A DNA stretch of 64,000 nucleotides from an uncultured Gammaproteobacteria bacterium (lineage in GTDB: Bacteria > Pseudomonadota > Gammaproteobacteria > Coxiellales > Coxiellaceae), in NCBI GenBank assembly GCA_902581285.1, contig CACHNP010000007.1, positions 1 to 64,000 of the forward strand, in the 5' to 3' direction. Below, one piece after another: positions 44,801 through 53,465 of the stretch (its first letter is position 1; every line of letters begins with the position of its first letter). The position numbers were made by a program, and so were the translations under genes. The notes under the pieces are model-generated. The model saw only the letters and a program-made list of their open reading frames with translations. It had not been told where the DNA came from and did not search any database.

Positions 44801-45738
44801 AACATCTTTTTAATGTGTTTAGCTTCTGTTTTGTGTTGACCAAATTCTACGTTAGCTACGATCTTATCTATTCCTCTCAACCCGCTGTTGAACAATAATA
44901 GATTGGCGTACCTTTGAGCGATTTTGTCGTTATTAGTTTGTGTTTCCATCCTTTCTATTGCTGCATCAATTTCTTTGTCCGGGCTTATGCTTGCAATTAA
45001 GGCGCTTTTGAGCTTGCTGCAGCTATGATGTACCATTTGTCTATTAACATAAATTTTTTCTTTAGGTGCTTTTAGAATGTTGCTACGCAGCTTTTCGCAA
45101 GCTTTGTGAATGTCCGTCTCTTGCTTTGAGAATGATTCGAGTGTCACGAGTTCGTTACTGAAATCAGTTAGGCTATAAATGGATTGCCCAACTTGGGGGA
45201 ATTTATTAGTTTGATTTTTTCTCAGGGCATTAGTAAGGCACTCCATCATTGTATAGGCTATCTCGGCTCTATTATCGCTTATAGAAATGTTGCCGTTTTT
45301 AAATGTACTTTCTCCAAATATGGGGGTGCTGTCATTACTTGCTAATTTGAATATGATGCTACAATTTATCTGTGGTGGCGTGATACTACAGTCGAAAAAG
45401 AAATAATTTCTTCTGCTGATAACGATTTGATATGGATTGAATGATGGTTTGTTTGCCATTTTGGAATATTTGCTGAGTAACTGTACCTTAAACTGCTCTA
45501 CCTTTTGGTTCATTTCGCCTGTATTGTAGTGAATAGATTTGTTTGAACTAAAATTGAGTCTATCAAATTGCCGCATGATCTCTTTGTGGTTGTTGCTATC
45601 CTTTATATGATTTGTTGTGATGCTCCTTACAAGCAACCGTTTATTCAAGCCAAGCACTAAGAGGCTTAAAAAAATATTTAGCAAATTATTGATGCTTGTG
45701 CTTAGCAATGATGGTGATGTTAATCGATTCTTTTTCAT
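41875..45738 (-). CDS. giant orphan protein B (1287 aa), paralogue of protein A
   Basis: 1287 residues. Hydrophobic segment near the N-terminus (about 17-32, NLLNIFLSLLVLGL) followed by basic residues; helical body; second hydrophobic segment near 1034-1051; polar linker; C-terminal helical region with TRKEVKLFWG at 1179-1188. Colinear with protein A in length, order and spacing of shared motifs (AAAYAISAL 331-339, TVSFFTFLNLLF, RVPYVITI), with low overall identity. No catalytic motif recognised. Unlike A, it has no small genes downstream on its strand. The start has no strong SD. Possibly membrane-anchored by two segments; cellular location unknown. Confidence 0.72.
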   Translation of the reverse strand: MKKNRLTSPSLLSTSINNLLNIFLSLLVLGLNKRLLVRSITTNHIKDSNNHKEIMRQFDRLNFSSNKSIHYNTGEMNQKVEQFKVQLLSKYSKMANKPSFNPYQIVISRRNYFFFDCSITPPQINCSIIFKLASNDSTPIFGESTFKNGNISISDNRAEIAYTMMECLTNALRKNQTNKFPQVGQSIYSLTDFSNELVTLESFSKQETDIHKACEKLRSNILKAPKEKIYVNRQMVHHSCSKLKSALIASISPDKEIDAAIERMETQTNNDKIAQRYANLLLFNSGLRGIDKIVANVEFGQHKTEAKHIKKMLVRSLTILQASIVDTNFMAAAYAISALSHIIFSVKKGQVRTKPKDMLHVLNSFESLITIAKQVSSEQFSVTQYYSAETALTVSFFTFLNLLFSPEIVLQRSGSTYTKYSENNDIEKKLILLIKMTNTIAPGNELKTPSLKKLLEADIWLNSQLPLPRQQIIQPKSTYLRRDNRHNTKNKSQELNLNISRTSQKTGKNSDDDFSFIEPVFNIVAQNKWTQAISRHLSKSEFHINKRVPYVITINLPLIHTLFLIHLSQLPRFILIDTIINTVHLIRNINIGNDDRLNKFDWNSFSHENSISLKLIALHIHSILESTYAQQGLRYSNELLIKNAEFSTFTEGDYELSRTCHRALGHNREISLEKSCITLINTMMGELLHVLPLSPFIDFLFPILKTRILRNLINEASKEPLNRFKEKSSNIINNEKHTPEKIKNQVMAKFVTGHVMNMIIKTNSLTPSIAIHFLEKSLTVVSSFSKKDQTKSTSFLSDFLGANSIKAVLIKIIQTTKVLVEMKTAKNDIIQLRHEFSLLSIIMAHVTHNDYYSKLGVTQAEKLPNSLESYLAFLSITDIDTFLLTYFDIVMNEKINFTKENIANIYSILETKRSTIENTQFHILANDTLQSLHEIVSSPTSATTIQLKQMCKQSILDRIHQWEIIFSQSSHPTPTYLSQIQDTFFGLLQSVILPHFFITQDGGSIFYPYAHLKSHMHTSPFEDTMSLLSAHLLMKTLSIFILFKAIYFFTVKPKNHINNNVAAIKKILKKRSEEKKLTPETKHRTHIENARPTETVLTNAIKPTSADRIVSSLTSYSEETYNKSLRIHFNLFENCRSDILSDKFNKTKIIKKRVDFKSKIQIELESLDFLIRSHLNKKTRKEVKLFWGYHKKGVSQSVSYRNTFLSIIKSIREIGGLSNDNGNLDEDLNELIVEINTLRNQIPSDINEQDSPAAQSIQAICDLLTESNRNKMLNYIPPAYYPSYCHR

Positions 45739-46060
45739 ACTGCGTCATCGTTATGTCTAGTGGATTACTTGCTTGGATTTTATCATTTCTATTTTTTATT
45801 GATAGGATTTTGTTGTGATAGGGTCGCAATTTTTCTTAAAATAAGATTATGTTATAGTTAAGTATTGTTTTTGCCATCTATTTTGTCGTTTTCTCTTGGC
45901 TGAAATCCTTGCTATTCAAGTCTTGTGGTGGCTCACTGTAACATGAGTTTCAAATCAGTTTTTGCCATCTTATTACGTCACTTATCATTATTCGCTAAAT
46001 TTTGGCGCGAACGACACTGACTGGCGGTTAATCCATTAAGCACGGCTACGGTCTTGGGTT
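45739..46060. other. 322-bp intergenic with a 13-bp direct repeat
   Basis: No gene seen. GTTTTTGCCATCT occurs twice (45867-45879 and 45958-45970), 91 bases apart, in the spacer between relA and giant gene B (both minus). Could be a pair of binding sites in the B promoter, or chance. Confidence 0.4.
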
Positions 46061-48253
46061 TTATTTGCGGCTTACTTTAATAATACCTGGAATTGCTTCT
46101 AGCACCGCGGTTAATTTTTGATATTGCTCAATGCTTTTAACCTGCAATTCTGCGGTAATATAAGCGGTACCACTTGTGTCATTGATTCGTGTGCTAAGTC
46201 GAGATAATTTGCACTCATAATTCAGGACTAAGTTAGTGATATCATTGAGTAAGCCTTTTCGGTCTTGGGCTTCAATACGTATGTTAACAACAAAGAGCTT
46301 TGACAAATCTCGCCAGGTTGCGTTGACCAATCTTTTTTTATTGAGCGTGGGTTGCGCAGTGACGTTCGGGCAATTGCGCCTATGAATACTGATGCCGCTA
46401 CTTTTGGTGATGTAGCCAATGATGTGATCACCAGGTATTGGCTGGCAGCATGATGCCGTTTTAGTTAATATTCCGGTTTTCCCATCGATGTAGAATTGCG
46501 AGTGAGATGATGGGTCTTTCATGCTTCGAATGTTAGAGGTGGTTTTATTAGAAGCCTCTTTTTTTGCTGCTGGTCGAACATTGTATTTTGATAGTATGGC
46601 GCCTATTTGTATTTCACCTGAGCCGATGGCCATAAGTAGATCATCGACAGTTTTTAGATTGAATTGCATGGGTAAGTCGTTAAACTTGGATTGATCCAGT
46701 TTGTGTTGTCTATAAGCCTTTTCCCAAAGTGCCTGTCCGCGACTGATGTTGCTTACCTGATTTTGTTTTCGGAAATAGTTTTTTACTTTATTGATGGCGG
46801 GTTTTGTAGTGAGGTAGCCTAATTTTAGATTCAGCCAGTCTCGACTTGGGTTATCAGTTTTAGATGTGATGATGTCGATTCGATCACCTGTCTTCAGTTG
46901 GTGGGTAAGTGTGACCAGTTTATCGTTCACCTTGGCGCCAATACATCGGTGTCCCACTTGTGTGTGGACTTTGTACGCAAAATCGAGCGGCGTGCTCTGC
47001 TGTGAAAGGTCAATGATATCACCATTGGGTGTGAAAACATAAATTCTTTCACTAACAATAGCGTCGAATTGGTCATGCTTGCCTTCACCTGACATGGTTT
47101 TTTGCCAATCGATAATTTGTCGTAGTAGACTGACTCTATCTGTGTGTTTGTCCTGTTTTTTCGGTTGTTCTTTGTATTTCCAGTGAGCGGCAATTCCTTT
47201 TTCAGATTCATAGTGCATTTGGTATGTGCGGATTTGAATCTCAACACAGCCTTGTCGATCAGAGTTGATAGCAGTATGAATAGATTGGTACCCATTTGGT
47301 TTTGGCTTGGCGATGTAGTCATCAAATTCATCTGGGATGTTTTCCCACGTGCTATGGATGGTGCTTAGGACAGTGTAACAATCGCTGATTTGTGGTACGA
47401 GTATTCGTAACGCTGTTGTGTCATATATTTGCGTGAAATTTGTTTCTTTTCGCTGAATTTTTTTCGCGATACTGTATATGTGTTTAGCTCTACCTGAAAT
47501 ATCGAAGTTTTTAACCTTTTTTTCTTTCAGTAGCGTGTTGAGTTCTTGTTTAAATGATTCTATGATTGCTTCACGCTCACGTCGTTTTATTTTTAATGAT
47601 TTTGAAATATTGAAATATTCTGTTGGCTTTAAATATCGAAATGCGATGTCCTCCAGCTCCCATTTGATTTGCCCTAAACCTAAATTGTTTGCGAGCGGCG
47701 CGTAAATATGTTGCACCTGGCTGGCGTAGTGCCGTTTTTCTGTCTCGTCTCCATTTTTTAAATGATGTAAGTGACACAAAGTTTGTATTAGTTTTACGGG
47801 TATTGCACGCGGGTCTTGCACCATGGCAAGCAGCATTTGGCGCAAGTTTTGATTGTGCTTAATCAAAAAATCCGTTTTCTTACTCTTCGCAAATCGATCA
47901 ATAAAGTCCATTCGTATTACTTTTTCAACCAGGCTATGCACGGTTGGGCTGATGTGTAATTTGTTGATCTGCTCTTCAGAGCTGTCCTGTTGGTTTTTTA
48001 TGACAGGGTATGCCATCAACGCTGCAAGAATACTGGCGGGGAAGCCGTACTGCTCGCCTTTCTTGATCATGGCATGGGATTGTGTCATTAAGGCTTTGCG
48101 ATTAGCTGAGGCGCTGGTGTATCTGGTGACGTAATCAACACAGTCACTAAGTAAGCTGGTTTCAACCTTGTTTTCATTGTTGTCTGAGTATTGATGTAGC
48201 CAAGTTTCTAATGGGTTGAGATTATTTGTTGTATTACTCATGGTGTCATCCAC
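46061..48253 (-). CDS. relA: RelA, (p)ppGpp synthetase
   Basis: 730 residues. The N-terminal hydrolase-like domain lacks the HD metal motif of active enzymes, as in RelA. The synthetase domain has TTALRI (Asp278 before it), EFDDYIAKPKPNGYQSIHT (309-327; the EFDD form is RelA-type) and EIQIRT. Then a TGS domain (about 400-465), a Cys-containing region (TASCCQPIPGDHIIGY) and a C-terminal ACT domain. Makes (p)ppGpp when ribosomes stall on uncharged tRNA. The start may be GTG 48253 or ATG 48241; AAGGG lies just before the GTG. Amino-acid starvation sensing fits with the apparent tryptophan dependence. Confidence 0.93.
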   Translation of the reverse strand: MDDTMSNTTNNLNPLETWLHQYSDNNENKVETSLLSDCVDYVTRYTSASANRKALMTQSHAMIKKGEQYGFPASILAALMAYPVIKNQQDSSEEQINKLHISPTVHSLVEKVIRMDFIDRFAKSKKTDFLIKHNQNLRQMLLAMVQDPRAIPVKLIQTLCHLHHLKNGDETEKRHYASQVQHIYAPLANNLGLGQIKWELEDIAFRYLKPTEYFNISKSLKIKRREREAIIESFKQELNTLLKEKKVKNFDISGRAKHIYSIAKKIQRKETNFTQIYDTTALRILVPQISDCYTVLSTIHSTWENIPDEFDDYIAKPKPNGYQSIHTAINSDRQGCVEIQIRTYQMHYESEKGIAAHWKYKEQPKKQDKHTDRVSLLRQIIDWQKTMSGEGKHDQFDAIVSERIYVFTPNGDIIDLSQQSTPLDFAYKVHTQVGHRCIGAKVNDKLVTLTHQLKTGDRIDIITSKTDNPSRDWLNLKLGYLTTKPAINKVKNYFRKQNQVSNISRGQALWEKAYRQHKLDQSKFNDLPMQFNLKTVDDLLMAIGSGEIQIGAILSKYNVRPAAKKEASNKTTSNIRSMKDPSSHSQFYIDGKTGILTKTASCCQPIPGDHIIGYITKSSGISIHRRNCPNVTAQPTLNKKRLVNATWRDLSKLFVVNIRIEAQDRKGLLNDITNLVLNYECKLSRLSTRINDTSGTAYITAELQVKSIEQYQKLTAVLEAIPGIIKVSRK

Positions 48254-48531
48254 TTCACCCTTGCAGTGATGTTTTATATCTACACAATAATTGTACTGTC
48301 TTTTTGGTTAGCGTCAATTAACTTGTTGCTGAGATTCGTAAAAAGGCGGTGAAGTGGTTTCAGTTTAGCTCATTCTTTAAGTATTGGGTTAAAAATAGGC
48401 AGCTGCCTCGCGGTTAGTTAATTATTTGATCAGAACTTTGTTGTTAAATCATTATTAATTAAGTGAAATATCAATCCAATCTTGCTAGAATTTCACAGGT
48501 TACACTGAAGTTTTAAGAAAAAGGGATTATT
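48254..48531. other. intergenic region, divergent relA / fimV
   Basis: AT-rich divergent promoter region of 278 bp. No gene seen. AAGGG ahead of the fimV-like start. Confidence 0.4.
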
Positions 48532-49296
48532 ATGCGCTCTGTTTTACTTGCTCTGTTTTTTTCAATCTTTTCGATGGCAAGCTCGGTTTATGCCGATGAT
48601 GCTGCTCAATCGTCGTCAGCGCAGCCGTCCTCACAAGGTTCGGCTGTCTCTCAGTCTGCCAACGTCTCACCGACAGCTAACCAAGAAATAGCCAATAAAT
48701 TGATTCCGACTCTTAATAAGATGGCGATGGAATTGGCCACCTTGAAAAAGAAAACCAATCATTTTCAATCGCAGTCATCTGATGACCTCACCTCGATAAA
48801 TGCACAAATAGATACGCTAAGAACTCAAATTAATGAAATTCAAAGGGCAGTTGCTTCTAATCATGTTGATTCTGCTTCGATGAATAAAGTCAGTCAGGCA
48901 TTGGTTGCTAATACGATGTCAGGGAGCGCTGTCACAGTGGCTTCTCAGCCCACTTATTTTAGCCACTTGGAAACGTTGGCAGCTCATGTGACACGACTAC
49001 AGTGGTTGGTTTTATTTTCGTTATTGCTTGCGCTATCTTTGTTAGTTACAGTGACCAAAATGGTTAAGTCAAATCGTCAGCGTGTATCAAACTCAAAGCT
49101 GGTATCTCAGGATGATGAATTTGATTTTCTGAATAGCGAAGAGGGGATGATCGCTAAATTGGATTTGGCTCGTGCCTATTTAGCGATGCAAGATTATAAT
49201 CAAATGCGTGACGTTTTAAATGATGTCATTACTCATGGTAATGAGGATCAAGCGACTCAAGCTCGCGCTCTGCTTAAGGAAGCTGATTCATGTTAG
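48532..49296 (+). CDS. fimV: FimV-like protein (short form)
   Basis: 254 residues. Signal peptide to about residue 21 (SSVYA), Ser/Gln-rich linker, a coiled-coil stretch about 55-110, a membrane helix about 155-178, and a C-terminal FimV-type TPR (AKLDLARAYLAMQDYNQMRDVLNDVI... QARALLKEA). FimV organises polar structures and type IV pili in larger relatives; this copy lacks the LysM domain and long acidic middle. Identified by the C-terminal motif and by position before truA. Overlaps truA by seven bases. Confidence 0.8.
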   Translation: MRSVLLALFFSIFSMASSVYADDAAQSSSAQPSSQGSAVSQSANVSPTANQEIANKLIPTLNKMAMELATLKKKTNHFQSQSSDDLTSINAQIDTLRTQINEIQRAVASNHVDSASMNKVSQALVANTMSGSAVTVASQPTYFSHLETLAAHVTRLQWLVLFSLLLALSLLVTVTKMVKSNRQRVSNSKLVSQDDEFDFLNSEEGMIAKLDLARAYLAMQDYNQMRDVLNDVITHGNEDQATQARALLKEADSC

Positions 49297-50087
49297 TAGT
49301 ACCACAGCGCGTCGCACTAGGTATACGTTATGATGGCGCGCGTTACCATGGCTGGCAGTCTCAAGAAAGTTTGCCGACGGTTCAGCTTTTTGTGGAAAAG
49401 GCCTTAACTTTTGTTGCTAATCACTCGGTGCACGTCAATTGTGCGGGGCGTACGGATGCGGGGGTTCATGCTAGTTGTCAGGTGGTTCATTTTGACACTG
49501 GAGTTGATCGATCTGATCGTTCTTGGGTGTTTGGTACTAATAGCAACTTACCTCATGATATTTCGGTTTTGTGGGCAAAGAAAGTTGATCACGATTTCCA
49601 TGCGCGCTTCTCGGCAACAGCGCGTCGTTATCGTTATGTCATTTATAACAATGATATAAGGCCAGGTATATTGAGGCATTCAGTTGGTTGGTATCACCGT
49701 TCATTGGATGCTGAAAAAATGCAACAAGCAGCTGATTTTCTTGTTGGTGAACATGATTTTTCTTCTTTTCGTGGGTCTGCTTGTGAGGCTCAAAATGCGA
49801 TTCGTAACTTGCAAGAGCTGAAAGTGGAGCGGCGTGGTAACATGGTGGTGATTGAGGCCAAAGCAAATGCGTTTTTGTTGCACATGGTGAGGAACTTAGT
49901 GGGGGTATTGCTTCGTATTGGTTCCGGTGATGAAGAGCCGACTTGGGCTCGGGATGTATTGTTATCCCGTGATAGACGTCAAGCAGGGGTGACATTCCCC
50001 CCCCATGGCCTCTATTTGGTTCAAGTGGATTACCCTCAAGTGTATGATTTACCATCTAATTCTTTTGGGCCCTTCTTTTTGTCGTAA
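49290..50087 (+). CDS. truA: tRNA pseudouridine synthase TruA
   Basis: 265 residues. Catalytic Asp56 in CAGRTDAGVHA; RYRYVIYNN and FLLHMVRNLVG are further family blocks. Modifies U38-40 of the anticodon stem-loop. In Pseudomonas and relatives trpF follows; here accD follows after 51 bases. Confidence 0.96.
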   Translation: MLVVPQRVALGIRYDGARYHGWQSQESLPTVQLFVEKALTFVANHSVHVNCAGRTDAGVHASCQVVHFDTGVDRSDRSWVFGTNSNLPHDISVLWAKKVDHDFHARFSATARRYRYVIYNNDIRPGILRHSVGWYHRSLDAEKMQQAADFLVGEHDFSSFRGSACEAQNAIRNLQELKVERRGNMVVIEAKANAFLLHMVRNLVGVLLRIGSGDEEPTWARDVLLSRDRRQAGVTFPPHGLYLVQVDYPQVYDLPSNSFGPFFLS

Positions 50088-50138
50088 TTTTTGGTATGAT
50101 GGTCAACTGTTTGGCTACTAGTACGAGAGGTCATTAGT

Positions 50139-51035
50139 ATGAGTTGGTTTAAAAAATTAATTCCAGGTGTTTCAACGCGAGATAAAAAGGGGGTGCCAGA
50201 AGGGGTGTGGACGAAATGCCCTTCTTGTGAAGCCGTGTTATACCGAAAAACTTTGCATGACAGTTTTAATGTTTGTCCAAAGTGCGGCTACCATACGCGT
50301 ATTTCAGCACGTCGTCGTCTTGACTTATTACTCGACCCTGAAGGCAAATCTGACTTTGCTCTGGATATTGAGCCAATTGATCGTTTGAAATTTAAAGACT
50401 CTAAGCGCTATCGTGAGCGCGTCTCAGCAGCGCAAAAGAAAACGGGTGAAAAAGAAGCACTTTTAGTTGTGAAGGGTACTTTAAAAACTATTCCTGTGGT
50501 TTGTTGTGCATTTGATTTTGCCTTTATTGGCGGCTCTATGAGCGCTGGTGTTGGTGAAAAGTTTGTGTTAGCTACTGAAGAAGCAATACGTGAAAACTGC
50601 CCATTGATTTGCTTTTCTACCAGTGGTGGTGCACGTATGCAAGAAGGTTTGTTTTCGTTGTTTCAAATGGCAAGAACGTCTGCGGCGTTGGCTCGTTTAG
50701 GAAAAGCAAAACTACCATTTATTTCTGTGCTTACGGATCCAACAATGGGTGGTGTGTCAGCCAGTTTGGCAATGTTGGGGGATGTTATTATCGCAGAGCC
50801 AAAAGCTCAGATTGGTTTTTCAGGCCCGCGCGTGATTGAGCAAACGATTCGAGAGGTCTTACCAGAAGGTTTTCAGAGAAGTGAATCTTTATTAGAAAAA
50901 GGAGCGATAGATATGATTGTGGATCGTCGTCAGCTGCCTGAGGTAATTGCCAGACTGCTATCGAATTTGCTTCGTTTGCCGCTGGCTAACATCCCTGATG
51001 ACATGGTAGAAAAGAATAATGATGAGGCCGCCTAA
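50139..51035 (+). CDS. accD: acetyl-CoA carboxylase, carboxyltransferase beta subunit
   Basis: 298 residues. N-terminal zinc ribbon with Cys27, Cys30, Cys46, Cys49 (CPSC, CPKC), then the carboxyltransferase domain with [13 protein letters not shown] and GGARMQEG. First committed step of fatty-acid synthesis, with AccA encoded elsewhere. Overlaps folC by 17 bases. Confidence 0.97.
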   Translation: MSWFKKLIPGVSTRDKKGVPEGVWTKCPSCEAVLYRKTLHDSFNVCPKCGYHTRISARRRLDLLLDPEGKSDFALDIEPIDRLKFKDSKRYRERVSAAQKKTGEKEALLVVKGTLKTIPVVCCAFDFAFIGGSMSAGVGEKFVLATEEAIRENCPLICFSTSGGARMQEGLFSLFQMARTSAALARLGKAKLPFISVLTDPTMGGVSASLAMLGDVIIAEPKAQIGFSGPRVIEQTIREVLPEGFQRSESLLEKGAIDMIVDRRQLPEVIARLLSNLLRLPLANIPDDMVEKNNDEAA

Positions 51036-52302
51036 TAAACAACTTGAATCTGTAACTGAATGGATTGAATTTCTGTTGTCTCGACAGGCTTCCACGTGCG
51101 ATATTTCCTTATCCCGCTTTGACTCTATTAGGCGACGATTGTCTTTGCCAACTTGTCCCGTCATTACAGTTGTGGGGACAAACGGTAAAGGCAGCACGGT
51201 TAAATTAATTGAGCAAGTTTTTTTAAACAGTGGGTATCGTGTGGGTGTCTACACTTCGCCGCATGTTGATAATTGGAATGAACGTATTCGTCGTAATGGT
51301 CAAAATATTGATAGCGCCAGTTTTATGCGTACGCTTCGGGCTGTGTATAAAGTTTGTGGTGAGTCGCGGTTAAGTTTGTTTGATTATCTGACTGTTGTTG
51401 CGTTGGCATTTTTCTCGGAGTCTCAATTGGATGTGGTTCTGCTTGAAGCAGGTTTGGGAGGTCGATGTGACGCCGTGAATTTGGTTGATGCCGATGGCGT
51501 TGTTATCACTTCAATTGGCTTGGATCATGTTGATGTGCTAGGTGATACAAGAGAAGAAATTGCGCGTGAAAAAATGGGTGTGGTGAGAACTGGACAGTGG
51601 GTTGTTTGTAATGACTTGGATCCGCCGGCAGTTATTGAATCTGTCTGTAAATCCGTTGGTGCGCGTCTCTATCAGTCTGGAAGGGATTATCAATGGTTTG
51701 GACACTCTCATGAGTCAACATGGCGTTTTCATGGTGAAACGGAGTGGTGTGATTTGCCTGTGCCGCAACTGTTTATCGAAAATTCAGCAGCTTGTCTAAA
51801 AGTAGTTGAGTTGATGAGGCCCTTATTCGATTTGTCAAAGCGGGCGGTAGAAAACGCTGTTGCTTTGACCTCTATGGAGGCTCGTTTCGAACGTTGGAAC
51901 CATCCAATAATGTGTGTATTTGATAGCGCTCATAATAGTCAGGCGACAAGTCGATTGCGTCAAGAACTGGAGTCTCAGTTTCCTCAAAAGAAAATCGTTG
52001 CTGTAATCGGTTTAAAGCAGGGGCGAGAGGTCGCGGATATAGTACGCCCGATGTGTTTAGCAGTATCCCATTGGTATGTGGTTGATTACAGTTTGGAGGG
52101 CGGTCTGTCTGCGGAGTCAATTGCCAGCAGTCTTTACTCTTTAGGAGAGGCGTCGGTCAGTTGTTGTGCTCAAGTAGAAGAAGCGGTATCATGCAAAAGG
52201 GATCATGAAAATGCCGTTTTTGTTTTTTTCGGCTCTTTTTTGGTTGTGTCAGATGGTCGGCGTGTTATGCGTAATTGGCTTGAGGGGGGTTATGCAATCT
52301 AA
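51019..52302 (+). CDS. folC: folylpolyglutamate / dihydrofolate synthase
   Basis: 427 residues. ATP-binding GTNGKGSTV, then [14 protein letters not shown] and [12 protein letters not shown], all Mur-ligase-family signatures typical of FolC. Adds glutamate to folates. Starts within accD and overlaps the dedD-like start, so the block is a tightly packed operon. Confidence 0.95.
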   Translation: MMRPPNKQLESVTEWIEFLLSRQASTCDISLSRFDSIRRRLSLPTCPVITVVGTNGKGSTVKLIEQVFLNSGYRVGVYTSPHVDNWNERIRRNGQNIDSASFMRTLRAVYKVCGESRLSLFDYLTVVALAFFSESQLDVVLLEAGLGGRCDAVNLVDADGVVITSIGLDHVDVLGDTREEIAREKMGVVRTGQWVVCNDLDPPAVIESVCKSVGARLYQSGRDYQWFGHSHESTWRFHGETEWCDLPVPQLFIENSAACLKVVELMRPLFDLSKRAVENAVALTSMEARFERWNHPIMCVFDSAHNSQATSRLRQELESQFPQKKIVAVIGLKQGREVADIVRPMCLAVSHWYVVDYSLEGGLSAESIASSLYSLGEASVSCCAQVEEAVSCKRDHENAVFVFFGSFLVVSDGRRVMRNWLEGGYAI

Positions 52303-52849
52303 ATTTAAAAAACGTTTTCTTGGTGTTTGCGCTTCGTCCCTATTCTTATTTTTGATTGGCGCTATATTACTTATTTTGTCGCCAAAAAAAAGTGATATTA
52401 TTGCTCCCCTTAAGCTGCAACGCACGCACTCTTATCACGCTGCATCGCCATTGCCGTTTGCTGGTACAAAAGAAAAATTAGATAAAGTTGTTGCGTACCC
52501 TGATTCAGTTCTATCGAAAGAGTATGAAAAAGATCAATCTGAATTGAGACAGAATGACGTGCTCGCTAAATCGGTCATCAGTAAAAATCACGTGTCCTCT
52601 AGTCAAGCCTGGGTGTTGTCTGCAGGCTCATTTTCAAATAAAAAAAATGCAGATAAGTTGCTGAGATATTTGAAGCAGTCTCGTTATAATGCTTACATTG
52701 TTAAAAAAACATCTGATCATACGAGAGGCGTTTTTTATCGTGTGATGATTGGCCCAGAGTTGGATAAACATGTTTTGAAAATTATAAAAGAATCATTGCA
52801 GAAAAAACGAATTAAAACTAAATTTTTAATGCAACAAGTGCAAATTTAA
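52292..52849 (+). CDS. dedD: SPOR-domain cell-division protein, DedD-like
   Basis: 185 residues from ATG 52292 with SD GAGGGGGG, inside the end of folC. A basic start and one membrane helix (about 9-29), a flexible linker, and a C-terminal SPOR domain (AWVLSAGSFSNKKNADKLLRYLK... YRVMIGPE), which binds denuded septal peptidoglycan. Position between folC and cvpA is the usual place for dedD. Confidence 0.88.
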   Translation: MQSKFKKRFLGVCASSLFLFLIGAILLILSPKKSDIIAPLKLQRTHSYHAASPLPFAGTKEKLDKVVAYPDSVLSKEYEKDQSELRQNDVLAKSVISKNHVSSSQAWVLSAGSFSNKKNADKLLRYLKQSRYNAYIVKKTSDHTRGVFYRVMIGPELDKHVLKIIKESLQKKRIKTKFLMQQVQI

Positions 52850-52874
52850 AATAAATTAAAACAGGAGATTTGAT

Positions 52875-53456
52875 GTGCATAATTTAACTACAATTGATTA
52901 CGCAATAATTGCTATCATTGGTCTGTCACTGATCTGGGGATTATTTAGGGGGTTTATAAGAGAAGCAATTTCAATTGTTACGGTTACGCTTGCCTTGCTT
53001 CTTTCTGTTGTTTTTTCTGATACTATTTTACCACTGTTTGCCTGGTTAGGATCACCTCAAATTGGTTATTATGCTTCATTTGCCAGTATTTTTATTGTGG
53101 TTATGGCTTTGGGATATATTGTTGCAAAGATTACTGGGCTGATGGCTAAAACTTTAGGTTTTGGTTGGCTTGATCGTATCCTTGGAGGGGGGTTTGGTGC
53201 AGCGAGAGGTCTTCTGGTTGTTGTTATGGCACTATTTTTGTTTGCTAAAGCGGATACCGTAGAGCCAAAATGGGTCAATCAATCAGTGCTTGTTCCTCAA
53301 TTTAAACCGAGTGTGGTTTGGATGAAGCATCATTTTCCATCAGCTGTTGTTCATACACGCGATTGGATAAATAAACAAACGACCTCACCTAGTGTGGCCG
53401 CACTAAAAAAGACAGTCTCTACGGCAGTTAATAGGCAAGTTAATTCGAAACAATAA
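52875..53456 (+). CDS. cvpA: CvpA family membrane protein
   Basis: 193 residues from GTG 52875 (SD ACAGGAG). Four hydrophobic helices; TIDYAIIAIIGLSLIWGLFRGFIREA is the CvpA start. Its role in colicin V export and envelope stability is known from E. coli. Ends nine bases before purF. Confidence 0.92.
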   Translation: MHNLTTIDYAIIAIIGLSLIWGLFRGFIREAISIVTVTLALLLSVVFSDTILPLFAWLGSPQIGYYASFASIFIVVMALGYIVAKITGLMAKTLGFGWLDRILGGGFGAARGLLVVVMALFLFAKADTVEPKWVNQSVLVPQFKPSVVWMKHHFPSAVVHTRDWINKQTTSPSVAALKKTVSTAVNRQVNSKQ

Positions 53457-53465
53457 GGAAAACGC

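Noticed and set aside
29512-45738. DYFSKLGL / DYYSKLGV in giant proteins A and B, reminiscent of the DnaJ J-domain start
   Set aside because: The obligatory HPD motif is absent in both, and the following residues do not fit the J-domain helices.
45867-45970. Pair of 13-bp direct repeats between relA and giant gene B
   Set aside because: Only two copies and T-rich; not enough to call an attachment site or operator, so noted only in the intergenic entry.
46061-48253. SpoT (bifunctional) rather than RelA
   Set aside because: The hydrolase HD motif is absent and the synthetase carries the EFDD form typical of RelA.
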